The notes beneath the pieces are model-generated. The model was not told the origin of the DNA, searched no databases, and saw only the letters and a program-made list of their open reading frames with translations. Shown in pieces: positions 21,492 to 32,890 of a DNA stretch of 64,000 nucleotides. Numbering within the stretch: the stretch's first letter is position 1; the number at the start of each line of letters is the position of its first letter. The stretch is taken from the NCBI GenBank assembly GCA_021234155.1, contig JAJEKV010000155.1:669912-733911 (forward strand), in the 5' to 3' direction. The stretch is from Isoetes taiwanensis. Its lineage: Eukaryota > Streptophyta > Lycopodiopsida > Isoetales > Isoetaceae. The translations under genes were made by a program, and so were the position numbers.

Positions 21492-22088
21492 TCATAAGTT
21501 TTTAGCAGTCACCATCATATCCTAGGGATATTCTAGCATATACCTAGGATATGCCAAAAGCCCACATAAACAAGGGTTTGCCCCCCTAGGGGCAACCCAA
21601 AAATCCTTCTTACTCTTCCAATGATATGCAAATAAGGTGATTGGGGAAGGACCCTTGCTTTATTTAATTCAAATCATTTAGTATTTTTTTTTTCTACTAA
21701 GGATACACAAAAGGATGCTAATGTGCGTATGCCAACACCACACCACACCACACAAACATTGCTAATGGAAGTGGAAAAAGAAAATCAAGAAGACTCTGAG
21801 TGCCCAAAATCGAGACATAAATGTTCTAAGACTAGTATGGTACCAGTAAACTAAACGTCCAAAACTAAACATACCAGTAAGTAAACTTAAGAGGACAACT
21901 TGTCATTTTGTTCCAACCTAAAGTCCCACTATTTTGAGTCAAAGTCTCGTGACTTGTGGTAGATAGACAATCAATATCCCTATTGGGCAAGCTTCAACAT
22001 AATTGAGGTATGTGTTGTAGCTAGGGTTGAATAATGAGGTATCTTGCCATAGGATTTGGTCGACTATCAACATATATCAAGCCCAGAG

Positions 22089-23192
22089 CAGCGTTCAAGT
22101 TTGACAGGCACCCCCTAATTTTCCAATGACAGGCACTTTTTTTTTTTGCCTTTCACATGACAGAAGGTTGATCAATTCCAACCTTTCAACTGACATACAA
22201 AAATTTAAATTGACGGAAGACCATTTTTCAGTTATAAACTTAGAACAAAACGGTAAATTACATAGTAGTAAATACTAATATGAACATAGAGTTAAAAACA
22301 ACATAATTCAAGAGTTAAAAACATAGAACATAGAGTTAAAAACAACATACTAAAAACATGAGTTAAGAATAGAATAGAATAGAATAGTTAAGAGTTGCAT
22401 CATAAAAACAACATAATTCAAGAGTCATCACAAGACATTGCTGCTCCTCTTCTACGTTTGTCTTCATTCCAAGCATCAAAGCATGCTTTCCAATCCACCT
22501 GCTCAAATGGTTTACTCCACATGGAAACCATCATAGTAGCATCCAATGTTTCCAGGTTCATGCGGGCCCTCGTACCACTCTTGACGTTATTTTGGAGAGA
22601 GAAACCCCTCTCACAACATGCTGTGCTTCCTGGAATAACCATGCAACACTGCCATAGACTCATAAGTGCTGGAAAGCTGTTTCACCAACTATCTGCTGTT
22701 CCATCCTCCTCTCTACAAATAGTCCAAGCCACCAACATGTTTTTATTCTTGGCTGCCCTAAAAAGTGTCCCAACAAAGTCTTCTCTCTCACTCAAACAAC
22801 GAGCTACATCCACCTTTGAACTAAACTTAACAAGCTAAAGTACATCCACCCTTGGACGAGGGAATCGGGTTGGGATCAGGATTTGTGATTTTTAATATTG
22901 TTAGTTTTTTCAATGTTTACCCACCCAATTAATTTTTTATAGGGATATTAAGGTATTGTATGTACATTAACTCTAATATATACCTATAAAAATAACCCTA
23001 GTGCACACAAAAATGAAAGGCAATTTTATATTTCGGACCTTTCAAATGCCATACACTTTTTTTTTTGCCTTTCACCATGACAGGCAAATTCATATTTGTT
23101 ACCCTTCATATGCAGGGCACTTTTTTTTCTAGCCTGTTTTGACGGGCAAAAAAGCCAAAAACAGGCATGAAAGCCGTCAAACTTGAACCCTG
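22089..23192 (-). mobile_element. hAT transposon, 1.1 kb, with perfect 8-bp TSD
   Basis: The left end is CAGCGTTCAAGTTTGACAGG (22089 on). The right end on the other strand is CAGGGTTCAAGTTTGACGGC (23192 back). The flanking octamer GCCCAGAG occurs exactly at 22081-22088 and 23193-23200. Eight-bp target duplications and CAGGG-type inverted ends define hAT. Subterminal tttttttgcctttca motifs repeat near both ends. The interior carries only the C-terminal part of a transposase (22850-22418, minus strand), so the copy is an internal deletion derivative. Confidence 0.92.
22418..22850 (-). pseudogene. hAT transposase C-terminal (dimerisation) remnant
   Basis: The minus strand reads MSLWQCCMVIPGSTACCERG, then FSLQNNVKSGTRARMNLETL and DATMMVSM. 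The 'P.S.a..ERgFS..n.iK...R.rl....L..l' pattern is the conserved hAT C-terminal dimerisation region. A preceding frame (VDVARCLSERE..VGTLFRA) joins after a stop. The RNase-H-like catalytic core is missing. It lies inside a terminus-defined hAT element. Confidence 0.8.
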
Positions 23193-23621
23193 GCCCAGAG
23201 TCCTAACATTTCATGCTCTGGGGCCTATGCTATAGTCGTCGAGAAGCTTCCTACTTCATTTTCATCTTTTATATTAGATTAATGGAACACTTGATGAATA
23301 TTTAATTTTGTGACTGAGTTTCTACCACATTAAAGCTTTTCATGTTTCCTACATAGGCTATTAGACAAATGTTTTTGTTTTTGTGATGTTATATTTCATA
23401 GTAGCTCTTGTAAACACCTCCTTCAAAACTTTGCATGGTATCTTTTCTATTCATATCTTGGTACTGACAATACATAAGGAGTTGCCTAAGTTCATTCCCG
23501 ACTGTATCTTGCCAAATTCAAGATACCTAATACTTTCAATTCTTGTATACATTCTATTCGATTCTCAAAGATCAAATCATTAGAAATACAATGGACAGAG
23601 GAAAAAAAAACAATTTTTACG

Positions 23622-24410
23622 TCATGCAATATTGGCAGCATCCGGATCAAGAGAGGCAGAATTTCCAACATCATATTGGCAAGAAGGAACTGAAAAATGA
23701 GATCTATCCTCTACCCTTGAATTTTGCCTCACAGGTTTATGAGACTGACCACTTTTGGGGGGCCCGAAATCAGCCACCTGAATAACTACATGAGGCCCTG
23801 CTTCTGGTGTTTCTGTAGAAGATTCATTTTCCAAACTCTGCTCAGAATCAGGGCTCTGATCTGCACGGATTTGATCCATACCAATACTGCCAATAGAAGG
23901 AGGAGTTTTATTCGAGATCTGGGCTCGGCAAAGCGGGCAATTTGAATTCATCAGAAGCCATTTATCAATGCAGGGAAGATGAAATGCATGGGCGCAATTG
24001 GGCAGAATTCTTAGCTCTTCATCATCCTGGAATTCTCCAAGACATACTGCACAATCTGTAGATTCAATTACCGCTGCTCCGGATTTGAAAATATGAATCG
24101 GAATCATTTGGATCACAGATTGATCCAAACCCTTTGAAGTGGAGATCCAAATCTGCTCAATATCGAAGGTCCGGGCCGGATTGGGGGCTCTGTTGCGTCG
24201 GAAATGGCTGAAGAAATTTCTCCAGCTGATACAGTAGCGAAGAAATATGCAGTAGTATACGAGTAAAAGAAACCCAATTACAAGAAGGGCCAAAACCCCC
24301 ACTAAGACGGCAAGAAAAACACCTTCCTTCGATCCATGCTTGCCGCTGCTGCTAGACGAAGGAAAATTGTGAGGCACCAGGGGCGGATTGAAAGAGAAAC
24401 TTATTGACAT
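23622..24410 (-). CDS. ATL-type RING-H2 E3 ubiquitin ligase, 262 aa
   Basis: The start ATG is 24410-24408; the open frame extends 13 codons further upstream but only with a TTG. The layout is that of the plant ATL family. A short Ser-rich N-terminus is followed by one transmembrane helix (about residues 31-59), a basic region (WRNFFSHFRRNR) and a GLD motif at 94-96. The RING-H2 finger follows with Cys120, Cys123, Cys139, His141, His144, Cys147, Cys158 and Cys161, spaced C-X2-C-X15-C-X1-H-X2-H-X2-C-X10-C-X2-C. The conserved Trp after the sixth ligand is present (CIDKW). ATL proteins are membrane-anchored E3 ligases that recruit E2 enzymes, often in stress and defence responses; the target here is unknown. 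Like most ATLs it is intronless. All ligands are intact. A hAT element lies about 420 bp beyond its stop and a LINE tail about 330 bp upstream of its start. Confidence 0.95.
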   Translation of the reverse strand: MSISFSFNPPLVPHNFPSSSSSGKHGSKEGVFLAVLVGVLALLVIGFLLLVYYCIFLRYCISWRNFFSHFRRNRAPNPARTFDIEQIWISTSKGLDQSVIQMIPIHIFKSGAAVIESTDCAVCLGEFQDDEELRILPNCAHAFHLPCIDKWLLMNSNCPLCRAQISNKTPPSIGSIGMDQIRADQSPDSEQSLENESSTETPEAGPHVVIQVADFGPPKSGQSHKPVRQNSRVEDRSHFSVPSCQYDVGNSASLDPDAANIA

Positions 24411-24743
24411 TTTTCTTCCGATGTTAAGAAATTGGAGGTCTGATGCCAATTTCCGGCTGTTTGCAGCAAAAATTCTTCGATCCGGTGCGATTTATATGAA
24501 GCGACAGAAGGTACTAATGAACGCATTAATTTGTAAAACAAAAGTGCAAAGCTAAGGAAGGCAGACAGAAGCTCTGTTAAAATGCCATACATCAGGGCAG
24601 GTCCAAAGTAGAGAGTAGTTCAAAATGGGGCCATAGCATGGCTTATCTGTGCCATGTTTTAGCTTCATTTTCGTCCACATAAAGCCACTTTTTTCTATTT
24701 AGAAGCCCTTTGCATATCAATATCAAGGTAGTGAACTCTCGGT

Positions 24744-24890
24744 TTTTTTCTATTAGAAGTCCTTTCTTTGGGGCGGGGTTTTTTAATCCTGTCAATAATA
24801 CGCTTGCTGCTCTCTTTTTGTTTGGATCCCATAGGCCAATTGGTTTCCGTGGACGCTAAAAAACCTATTCTATTCTATTCTTTGCTTATC
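24744..24890 (+). mobile_element. 5'-truncated LINE tail insertion with (TATTC)n, copy 2
   Basis: This contains ttttttaatcctgtcaata, then cccataggccaattggtttc, cgtggacgctaaaaaacc and TATTC repeats, the same tail as at 57235-57345. It is flanked by diverged direct repeats. The left is gcatatcaatatcaaggtag through tgaactctcgg (24712-24743). The right is gcttatcaatgtagtaaact through cttgg (24894-24919). These look like a target duplication. It sits upstream of the ATL gene. Confidence 0.7.
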
Positions 24891-24919
24891 AATGTAGTAA
24901 ACTCTTGGTTGGTGAGCTA

Positions 24920-26687
24920 ATAAAATTGAACCTATCTCTGTTTTGTCCATGGAAAACGAGATCCATACAATTGGAATGACCCTGTAATAGTTCATCTCAC
25001 AACCTAGGTGTAAAAGGTCAATTTAAGATCATGTATAACATTTTTCTATTAATATTGCTAGTTTGACTAACTTTGTGGTGAACATGTCCCCTCTAGTCTA
25101 TCTATGACTAGACTTTCTATTGTAATGTCATAATGAACATGAAGATGGTTGATGTACGCATGATGATATTTAGGATTATGTAATATGTGGGAAAGATTCA
25201 GAGGTATAACTTTAACTTTTTTTGGTTGGCCTTAAGGGTAGACTCTCCTTCATGTGGTGGGTGCACAAATATCTTAAGAATATTTTGCGTATGGCCAATC
25301 AGAGGTCGTCTTTGCCTCCAAATGGCGGGAATATTCATTTTTTGACATTATCAGGTAATTGCTTGGTCAACCAATAACCCATTGCCCCTTCATCCCTCCA
25401 AATGAAAAGGAGGTCTGATTCGACCTACAATAGTAGGCTTGCATGCGGCTGTACGGATATACAACTTTGTCATGAAGTCCACATTCTTAAATCTACAAGG
25501 CCACATTGCATGTCTGGTAGACAATTGATCTAGCAAACACCATCTGACCTAAAAGATGGAACTGCATCACTAGACCAAAATGGAAGTTTTTTGGGCTTCA
25601 TCAAAATGTTAACAATTTGGAAAGGTTTATTAGAATTTCTTTGCTTTAACTTGCTCATCTTTCGAGGTTAGGACTCTCGGGATAATATCATAGAGGATGT
25701 GTTTTATTTTATTCTTCAAGATGGGGCTGGTCAAAGTAAGTTTTTGCAACTTATTTGGAATGGTAGACTAGAAAATCTACCTTCTCGGACTTTTATGTGT
25801 AAAGTGAGGGTCCTTGTTTTTTTATTATCATTATTGGTGCAGTACTAATAGCTAGTTATCAATACTGGAGGAGTACTGATAACTAGTTATCAGTACTATT
25901 CTACCCATATAAGCCCTATAAGGTGGTTATTGGTCTTTGCCTCGGCTGATAAAAAAAATGCGCGGCCTCGATGTATAGCCTCGGTCACACATTTTTAGGT
26001 ATCAGCCTTGGCCAGAACGATAACCGTACCTTAGGGATAAAACCCTAAAGATAATTTATTTTATTTTTTTGTTTTTTAGAACTAACCGTACCAGAATTTC
26101 TCATTTTGTAAGTAACTAATAAGGTTGTAAGTTTGCAGCAAACCATGTGCTTTACAGTTTTGATCATTATATAATCAGAAGCAATCTGTTATCTGGATGG
26201 TCAACGGTAGAAATTTTTGTCATAATCACCATAGGCATCTAGATGGAAGGGAATGAAGAGGGCGTAAATCTTTTCAAATTGTATAATATTCTATAGAAAA
26301 GATATATTGCATTCTTACTTCTAAAAGCATTGCTAAATGGATAACAAATTGTTACCCAAATTGTCAAGGCTAGAAATTTGTGTCCCAATTACCTATGTCT
26401 AGAATGAGATGGAAAAGATATTGGGTGGAAGGATGAATCCTCTACTTCTAGTCTTTAGAAAGATCATATTTATTATATATATTAAAAATGTGATAATTTT
26501 ATGATTTACCAATTCTTTTGAAATATACACATCCATTCTTGTATTACACGTGAGATTGGACTTGATAACAATGCTTGTTATAGCAAATCTGGAAATATTA
26601 GCAAAAGCAACCAAGTTTTTTGCTAGTTTTTAAGTAGAAATAGGGTGTTCTTTTATCTATATACTCTAGTTTACGCGTGGGCAACAC
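24920..26687. other. Gene-free AT-rich interval with a perfect palindrome
   Basis: I see no supported coding sequence. A 26-bp perfect palindrome centred on aactagtt lies at 25872-25897. Confidence 0.4.
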
Positions 26688-28480
26688 ATGTGCTGGTTCA
26701 ATGTTGGACTCTTCATATTTTACTTCCATCGCATTGATTTTCTGATCAAGTATCTTGTTGGACCCCTGCACGGAAAGCCTGATGCCTTGTCTCAATGCTC
26801 CTACATTGATCCAAAACTGGATGATTTCGCATTTGATCAGCAATCACAAGTCATTCTAGGGCCTGACTGGTTTCAGTTTATGGCCATCATATTGTTCGAG
26901 AGGCCTCATAATACATCCTTGTTGGAGTCTATTCCAACTCTCTCCTCTTTGATCCCTTGGCTCGGAATGTATTTTTAAATCTTGGTTCTGCATCATCTTC
27001 TTGGCAAATGGGGTACCTATGATCATTTTGATATTCGGGATGTTCTGTTTCGTGATAGACTTTTGTATGTTCCAGATGATGCGTCTAAAATTGTGGTTTA
27101 CTAAGCTTACCATGACTCATCTATGTCGAACATTTTGGAGTAGCCAAGACTCTTGAATAGTGGAGAGTATTGGTGGCCTGGACTATGCCGCTCTGTTGAA
27201 GTTTTCATTCGATCCTTTGATGTATGATGTCGAGATAAGGTTCTAAGACATCTTTCTCATGGTCTTCTTCAGCAACTGCTTGTTCCAAGGACATTGGAAA
27301 TGTTTTGTTGTGGTTTTTATTCCCGAGCTGCTACTCTCTCACGGTCATGATGCCATCAAGGCCATTGTTGATCACTTCTCTAAGAAGACTCATTTTATTC
27401 CTTGCAACGTCACCATCACCAGCGAGGGAACATCTAATCTTCTTCTTTGTGAATTAGTTAGTTCATAAATTGCCAAAGACTATCGTGAGTGATCGTGGGC
27501 CTCAGTTCGTCGCAAGGCTTTGGAGGCAACTTTTGGAGTTATTACATGATGTCGACCATTCATTGACTTTCAATCATCATCCAAAACGTAACGGACAAGC
27601 AGAATGCACTAATTAGACTTTGGAACAATATTTGAGGTGTTTTATCAATTGCTAGCAAGATGATTGGACCGATTGATTTCCATTAGCTGAGTTTGCCTAT
27701 AATAACTCACCACATGGTTCTATTGTAGCCAGACCCTATTCTTTTTGAATTCTGGCCTAGTATCCTCGTTGGTCTCGTGATGCCATTAGATATGACTCTG
27801 TCAATCATAGTGTTGAGTCTTAACTTAGAAATCCAGGCTCTTCAATCAGATCTTCTGCACTATCTTCTTCTGAATACATGAACGCTATCGACATTAGGTT
27901 GATTTGCAAAGTTTGAAACTTCTGCATTTCATATTGGTGACTCTATCTGGCTTCCACGTAGCGACCTCTCTATCTCATGTTGCTGCAACAAGCTTGACTA
28001 TTGTCGCTTTGGTCTTTGTTGTATCACGACTTAGGTCAGTGATGTGGCATTTCGGTCAAGCTCCCTCCAGTTATTCGTCTATATCTGGTATTTCATGTTT
28101 TACTATTGAAGCTTTACACTCCTAATCCCTTCTTGGGTCTTGTTCTTCGTTTCCTCCATCAATAAAAATTGATGATCATGAGGAGTTTGAAGTTTGAGGT
28201 ATTTTGAACTCTAGATTTCTGCATCGGACATTATATTACTTGTCGATTGGAAAGGAGACTCTCCAAGTGAACAAAATTGGGAACCTGCTAAGAATCTGAG
28301 TAACGTATATTTTGGACTCTAAGTTTCTACACCATCAGTTATATTACTTTGTCAATTGGGAAGGATCTCCCCAACTGAGCGGACCTGGGAACTTGTTGAG
28401 AATCTAACTAATGCTCCTAACAAAATTGCCAAGTTCCATTCGCCTCGAGCTCTGAAGAGTCGGTGCCGCCATAGGAGAGG
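26688..28480 (+). pseudogene. Ty3/gypsy chromovirus pol remnant (RNase H end, integrase, chromodomain)
   Basis: Plus-strand frames in order: FLIKYLVGPLHGKPDALSQ (end of RNase H), HFGVAKTLE, then the integrase core. DHFSKKTHFIPC lies next to the first Asp, VSDRGPQFVARLW carries the second, and NGQAEC leads to the catalytic Glu region. AEFAYNNSPH follows. The C-terminus has chromodomain-like YFVNWEGSP and LVENLTNAPNKIAKFH. The last motif places it among chromoviruses, whose integrases carry a C-terminal chromodomain. Many stops and frameshifts are present. No RT, protease, gag or LTR was found beside it, so it is a 5'-truncated relic. Confidence 0.85.
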
Positions 28481-28587
28481 AATGATATGATAATCATATG
28501 GGTATTTATACCATACGGGCATTATACTCATATTTACAAAAACATAAATGCAAAAGATGGTCATCACCTAGATGCAAAATAGTAGTC

Positions 28588-28660
28588 GCACAAGGTGAGA
28601 CTTGAACTCGCAAACTTCTAGTTGCAAATCATCCGCCTTAGTTAAGTGAGCTACCAGTAC
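28588..28660 (-). other. tRNA-like SINE head or tRNA relic
   Basis: On the minus strand an A-box-like TAGCTCACTTAAC (28653-28641) and a B-box-like GAGTTCAAGTCTC (28609-28597) are spaced about 45 nt apart, as in tRNA genes and tRNA-derived SINEs. The acceptor ends do not pair and the T-stem has a mismatch, so it is not a working tRNA. The SINE body would run to lower coordinates, but no tail was identified. Confidence 0.5.
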
Positions 28661-29548
28661 TTGTTGAAGGCATCTTCTTGTATCTTCTTTATATGTCGGA
28701 ATTGTTTCCAGGAGGTTACAAAACATTCTGGAACATACATGCATGCTCAAAACTTAGAATGGTGTAGTCTTGACCATTGGACTAGATATATATAGAGACC
28801 CTTCATTCACGTCAAACCATACCGGTTCAACACTAGTCTTGAGCATTTTTGCCCAAGTCCATGCATTTAGCTCTTATCTATCATGTATTTCTAGTGTTTT
28901 AACATATTTTTTGTGTATTTCTCATGCACTTTCTGTTCATGTATGTTCATGACATTACTAAGCAATGACATGTGCTGTTCAATATGACATTTACGATGGT
29001 GCCCATGGCCACAATCTATCCCAGTTGAAGTAGCTAACTCCGTGTCACTTTGATGGTGTGCCATTTCTTCATGCCAAAATGTGGCTACCTTCCAATCCCC
29101 TCTATTTATCCAAAATTGTGAAAATGCCCTTGTTTTAAAGGTTACTTTTTGCAAAAATGACCGTAACATTTTTGTAATGATCCAAATAGAAATGTGATGC
29201 TCCAGAGATATTGTAGATGCGAATGATATCTTCCCAAGAAAGCTAAAATTACCTCAATCGGAGTCTAGAATCATAAGTTATGTTACTTTTTGTACATATA
29301 TGTGTGTACGGATTTAGAATGCCATAACTTAAGACTCTGGACTCCAATTCAGGATACCATCCTCATTTACAATGCATCTGAAGAGAAAATTCTCATTTGG
29401 ATCATCACAAAAAAGATACGTGCACTTCCATCAAAACTACTTTTAAAACAGGGGCATTTTCATAATTTTGTATAAATATAGGGGTTGGCCTTAAATGGTT
29501 TTCTATTCAAATTAAGGTTGGCTAAACCTATGAAAAACAAAAGTTCAT
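28661..29548. other. Gene-free interval
   Basis: No coding sequence is supported. A 45-bp block around 29050-29097 (ttcatgcca.aatgtggcta and flanks) recurs about 1 kb later at 30046-30093. Confidence 0.4.
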
Positions 29549-29550
29549 AG

Positions 29551-29552
29551 AT

Positions 29553-29589
<37 letters not shown>

Positions 29590-29620
29590 ACGAAATTTGA
29601 TAAATAAAGCCCTTTAACTA
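29551..29620 (-). mobile_element. Poly-A tail and 3' end of a minus-strand retroelement
   Basis: A run of about 38 T is followed by gacgaaatttgataaataaa. In reverse complement this is tttatttatcaaatttcgtc plus a long poly-A, typical of plant LINE/SINE 3' ends. The body would extend to higher coordinates, but no reverse-transcriptase motif is visible there. Confidence 0.55.
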
Positions 29621-30784
29621 TCTTCTCACTTGGCTAAAGTGTAAAATTTATATGATATGAAATTCTTGTGTTGGCGAATCTTTTCTTGTCGGTAGCTAAA
29701 GTGCAACTATTTAGCTTCAAAATTTGAGAACTCATTAAGACGTGATTGACAACCGATAAATGATAACAAAGATGTTCAAAGTTAAATGATCAGGGTGCAC
29801 TAATCGCCTTCTAAATGGAGAGAAGGCGATTCAAAGATCGCATGTGCAAAACAATCTCGACTAAACCCAGGCGCAAGTGACTAAACCTAAGGCCCCTTCT
29901 TGAAATGGCGAAATTATTACTTTTCTTTAAAAAATGACCTTTATTAACTTTGGCCACGAAATTTTACTAAAGGTTCAAAAAATTGCCATTTGAAAAATTT
30001 TAGCCACTCTTTAATACTCTAGGTATTTTTATCCATTTCTCATGTCACATGGTGTACCATTGCTTCATGCCATAATGTGGCTACATTCCAACATTATTTA
30101 AAGTAAGCCATGTAGCTATGGCTTTAATTTCTATATATGACTAGATTATTTGCTCGTTCAACAACATCTTTATACCTAGAAAACAATTCTTCCTCCAAAT
30201 TAAGAAAATAGAAAACAATTCTTCTTCCAAATCTAAGGAAGACACTAGATAGCCATAAACATAACCTGCAGGATATCTAAAGAGAGAAAATACCAGCCAA
30301 AAAAACTGTCATCTCCTAACTTTTTTTTTCTGGTACTAGTCTTTTGATTTCTGCTTCACTAGTTGAGTGACTCGAAATGGATGTGTTAAACTGTTTCGCC
30401 TTAAATCACACTGCTTGGTATTCCTAGCTATACTAGAATGATGTAAATTCTAGATACAAATAGACAATATGCAGATTTTTCATTCCAACACTGGAACCAA
30501 CGGCTTGTTAGATTCCTAAATCATGGCATCTGAAGATTCATCTTCACTGCCGGTAGCCATTCTTTCGGAACATCACCAGCTTTAGTGGCAGATTACGAGA
30601 ACAGAGCTCACGGCTCATAGGAAGACCAATGACTTCAACCTCACGCAATAAAAAACTCCACCATAAAATTTTATCGAAAAGGAGTACCCAGGAAAAAGAG
30701 ATTTATATGTGTCGGGGCAAGAGAAGGGATCGAATCTTGCCAAACTGCTTTATATACATGTAGGAAAAAACCACTTCCATAGCT
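29621..30784. other. No gene recognised
   Basis: AT-rich sequence that may be the body of the minus-strand retroelement ending at 29551. No domain is visible. Confidence 0.35.
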
Positions 30785-30800
30785 AAAGACTGGAATAAGT

Positions 30801-32099
30801 GAGAAGGGGTCGGGATTTTCTGATGCCGTTCTTGGCGCTCAGCGGCTAGGGCGGCCGTGAGAGAGGGGCCACCCCTCTCTCTCTCTCTCTTTCTGGCACT
30901 GCTGCATCAAATAGAAGCTTATCAGGGAGGATTTCGGATGCTAGCAGAGGATTTGGCATGCTTCTGGAGGAAATCTTGCAATTTGTCTGATGTTTTTTCC
31001 TTGGAGTAGCTTCGCGGTGGATCCTTCTAGGTTTTGTGTTATGCCACTAACGTGGCTTTTCTCCTCTTTGCTTCCATGGAAGCATAATGTTTTTTGTCCT
31101 GGAATGAGAAGAATCAAGCAAATCCGACAGCCCTTTACATCCATTTCCATTTCTCAAACGGCTCTTGGGGAGGCAGATTCTTTTCCTTTTATGCAGAGAC
31201 ATTCCGAAATGGCGAATCTTGGCCTATAAGGTGGAATAGATCTGATGCTATCCTGGTAAGATAAGCTGCTTCTGGTTTGAGCATCAAAATTCTTAATTTT
31301 GAGGTTTTGTCCTATGAGGCCGCTATTTCCTTCTCCTGACTTTCTTACTAGCAAAGATTCAGGTTTACCAAGTTTGATCAGATTTTTCTTTCAAATCAGA
31401 AGGTTTATTGTGGGATTTCTTAGAAGTATTCAGGATTGAATGGAAGTGGTATAATACTGTATGCCCAGGGCAGAAAATAGCTTCTTCAAGTGCTGATGCT
31501 TGATTTAAATTTCCAAAAAACCTGGTGCTTTCTCAAGTAAATCATGCTTGATAGTCACCAAATATCGATGTTTGAGTGTAAGATTTGGTAATCGATAAGC
31601 CAAACTACATGTTTCCATTCTAAGCACTGATAAGCTTGAAATAGGTTCACTCGATACTGCTATGTTGAGATGCTTGGAATTTAATGCTATACTGATGCAG
31701 TTATATAACTTCCTCCACTTCTTATTACTTCTGGATTTTATGCTGTGAATCTTCAGACATCGAAAGACTTTTTCGCGAGCCTTCTTTCCTAGCATCATCT
31801 TGGCTACTCTGGTTACCATACGGGAGGATTTTATGCGATCAAGACTTATTTGCAGCTAAAGGAAAGTTTGTACTTGGCTCCTCGTAGTACTCTTATCTAG
31901 TCAAAGATTGGTTTCGATCATGTAGTACTAGTTGGATAGAAGAAGAGGTTGAGAAATGCATTAGTACCGGGTTGTGGATATGAAATTTGATCCATATGGG
32001 ATCCATGTGCTTAATCTCTATCTGGTCCATGAGGGGCCATATGTTGTAATTCTTTCTATCTTTTAATACAAAAATTTCTTTCCTTCAAAAAAAAAAAAA
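30801..32099 (+). mobile_element. Retrotransposed insertion, 1.3 kb, with poly-A and 16-bp TSD
   Basis: The 16-mer aaagactggaataagt occurs exactly at 30785-30800 and again at 32097-32112, overlapping the end of a 13-A tail (32087-32099). A long exact target duplication plus a poly-A tail shows LINE-type retrotransposition. The insert begins in GC-rich sequence with a (CT)n tract (30871-30892) and ends taatacaaaaatttctttcc, then ttc and the A-run, resembling the L1 3' end at 32326. No convincing reverse transcriptase or known gene is readable. It could be an internally deleted L1 or a retrocopied transcript. Confidence 0.85.
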
Positions 32100-32325
32100 G
32101 ACTGGAATAAGTAATGTAAAGTCTCAAAATTATGCCCTTCCAGCTTAAGTTCTTAGCATCTCTTGACCGCAATTAACTGCCTATAACACATTTCAACTAA
32201 TCTCTAGGTTAGCCCTATCTCCATAAGCAAGCCCATCAGTTATCTAGTTATAAATTAGACATTTTCTTTTATAACATTTTATTTTCAAGCAATGCTAGTT
32301 CATACATATATCCCCCTCCCTCCCC

Positions 32326-32890
32326 TTTTTTGAAGGATCAAAAATGAATTAATTAATAAGAAATGAAGTACAAGAAGAGCGACACAGGGTACACCGGCCG
32401 CCTTGAAAGCAAAATGAGCCTCAAAGCGATAACCATATAGCTCATAAACCTATCCTAGAACTCACGGAATGAACACGCCATTACAGTCTACAATAAGGAG
32501 GGTCCTTTCCCAGATAGCCGCTTTGAACTATTCTTTCGGGGGGGAGGGAGGGGACGTCAGGTAGGAGAGGTAAAGTTTGTACCTCAACTGAGAGATCAAC
32601 GCACCAGGTTGTGACGCTCCATTCCTAAAAACCTTTATGCGTCGTCGCTTTTATATGAGCCAAAGTAGCCATGCCTTACACAGATGGAAGGCTAGTCTCC
32701 TAACCAGGGGCCACCTGCTAGGATATATCCCTAGAAGAACCTCTTGATTGTGGAGAGAGGTATGATAGAGGCATTGGACCCAATGCCATGCGGGCTGAAT
32801 CTCTGTACACAAGAACATGCAGTGTTCCAAGGTCTCAGCGCGGCCACCGCACATAGGACACAATTCATTGATAAAACCATCATTCAATTA
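32326..32890 (-). pseudogene. L1-type LINE 3' end with RT zinc-binding domain
   Basis: The minus strand reads LCPMCGGRAETLEHCMFLC, then W and further Trp-rich sequence. This is the zf-RVT domain at the C-terminus of plant L1 polyproteins (CP.C....E...H....C). Downstream (32640-32330) comes a 3' untranslated region ending ttgatccttc and a short A-run. Everything upstream of the finger is missing. It faces the retroelement at 30801-32099 tail to tail. Confidence 0.8.

Noticed and set aside
24411-24449. Longer N-terminus for the ATL protein
   Set aside because: The extra 13 codons begin with TTG; the first ATG is at 24410 and gives the usual ATL layout.
30722-30740. B-box-like gggatcgaatctt
   Set aside because: No A box at tRNA spacing upstream.
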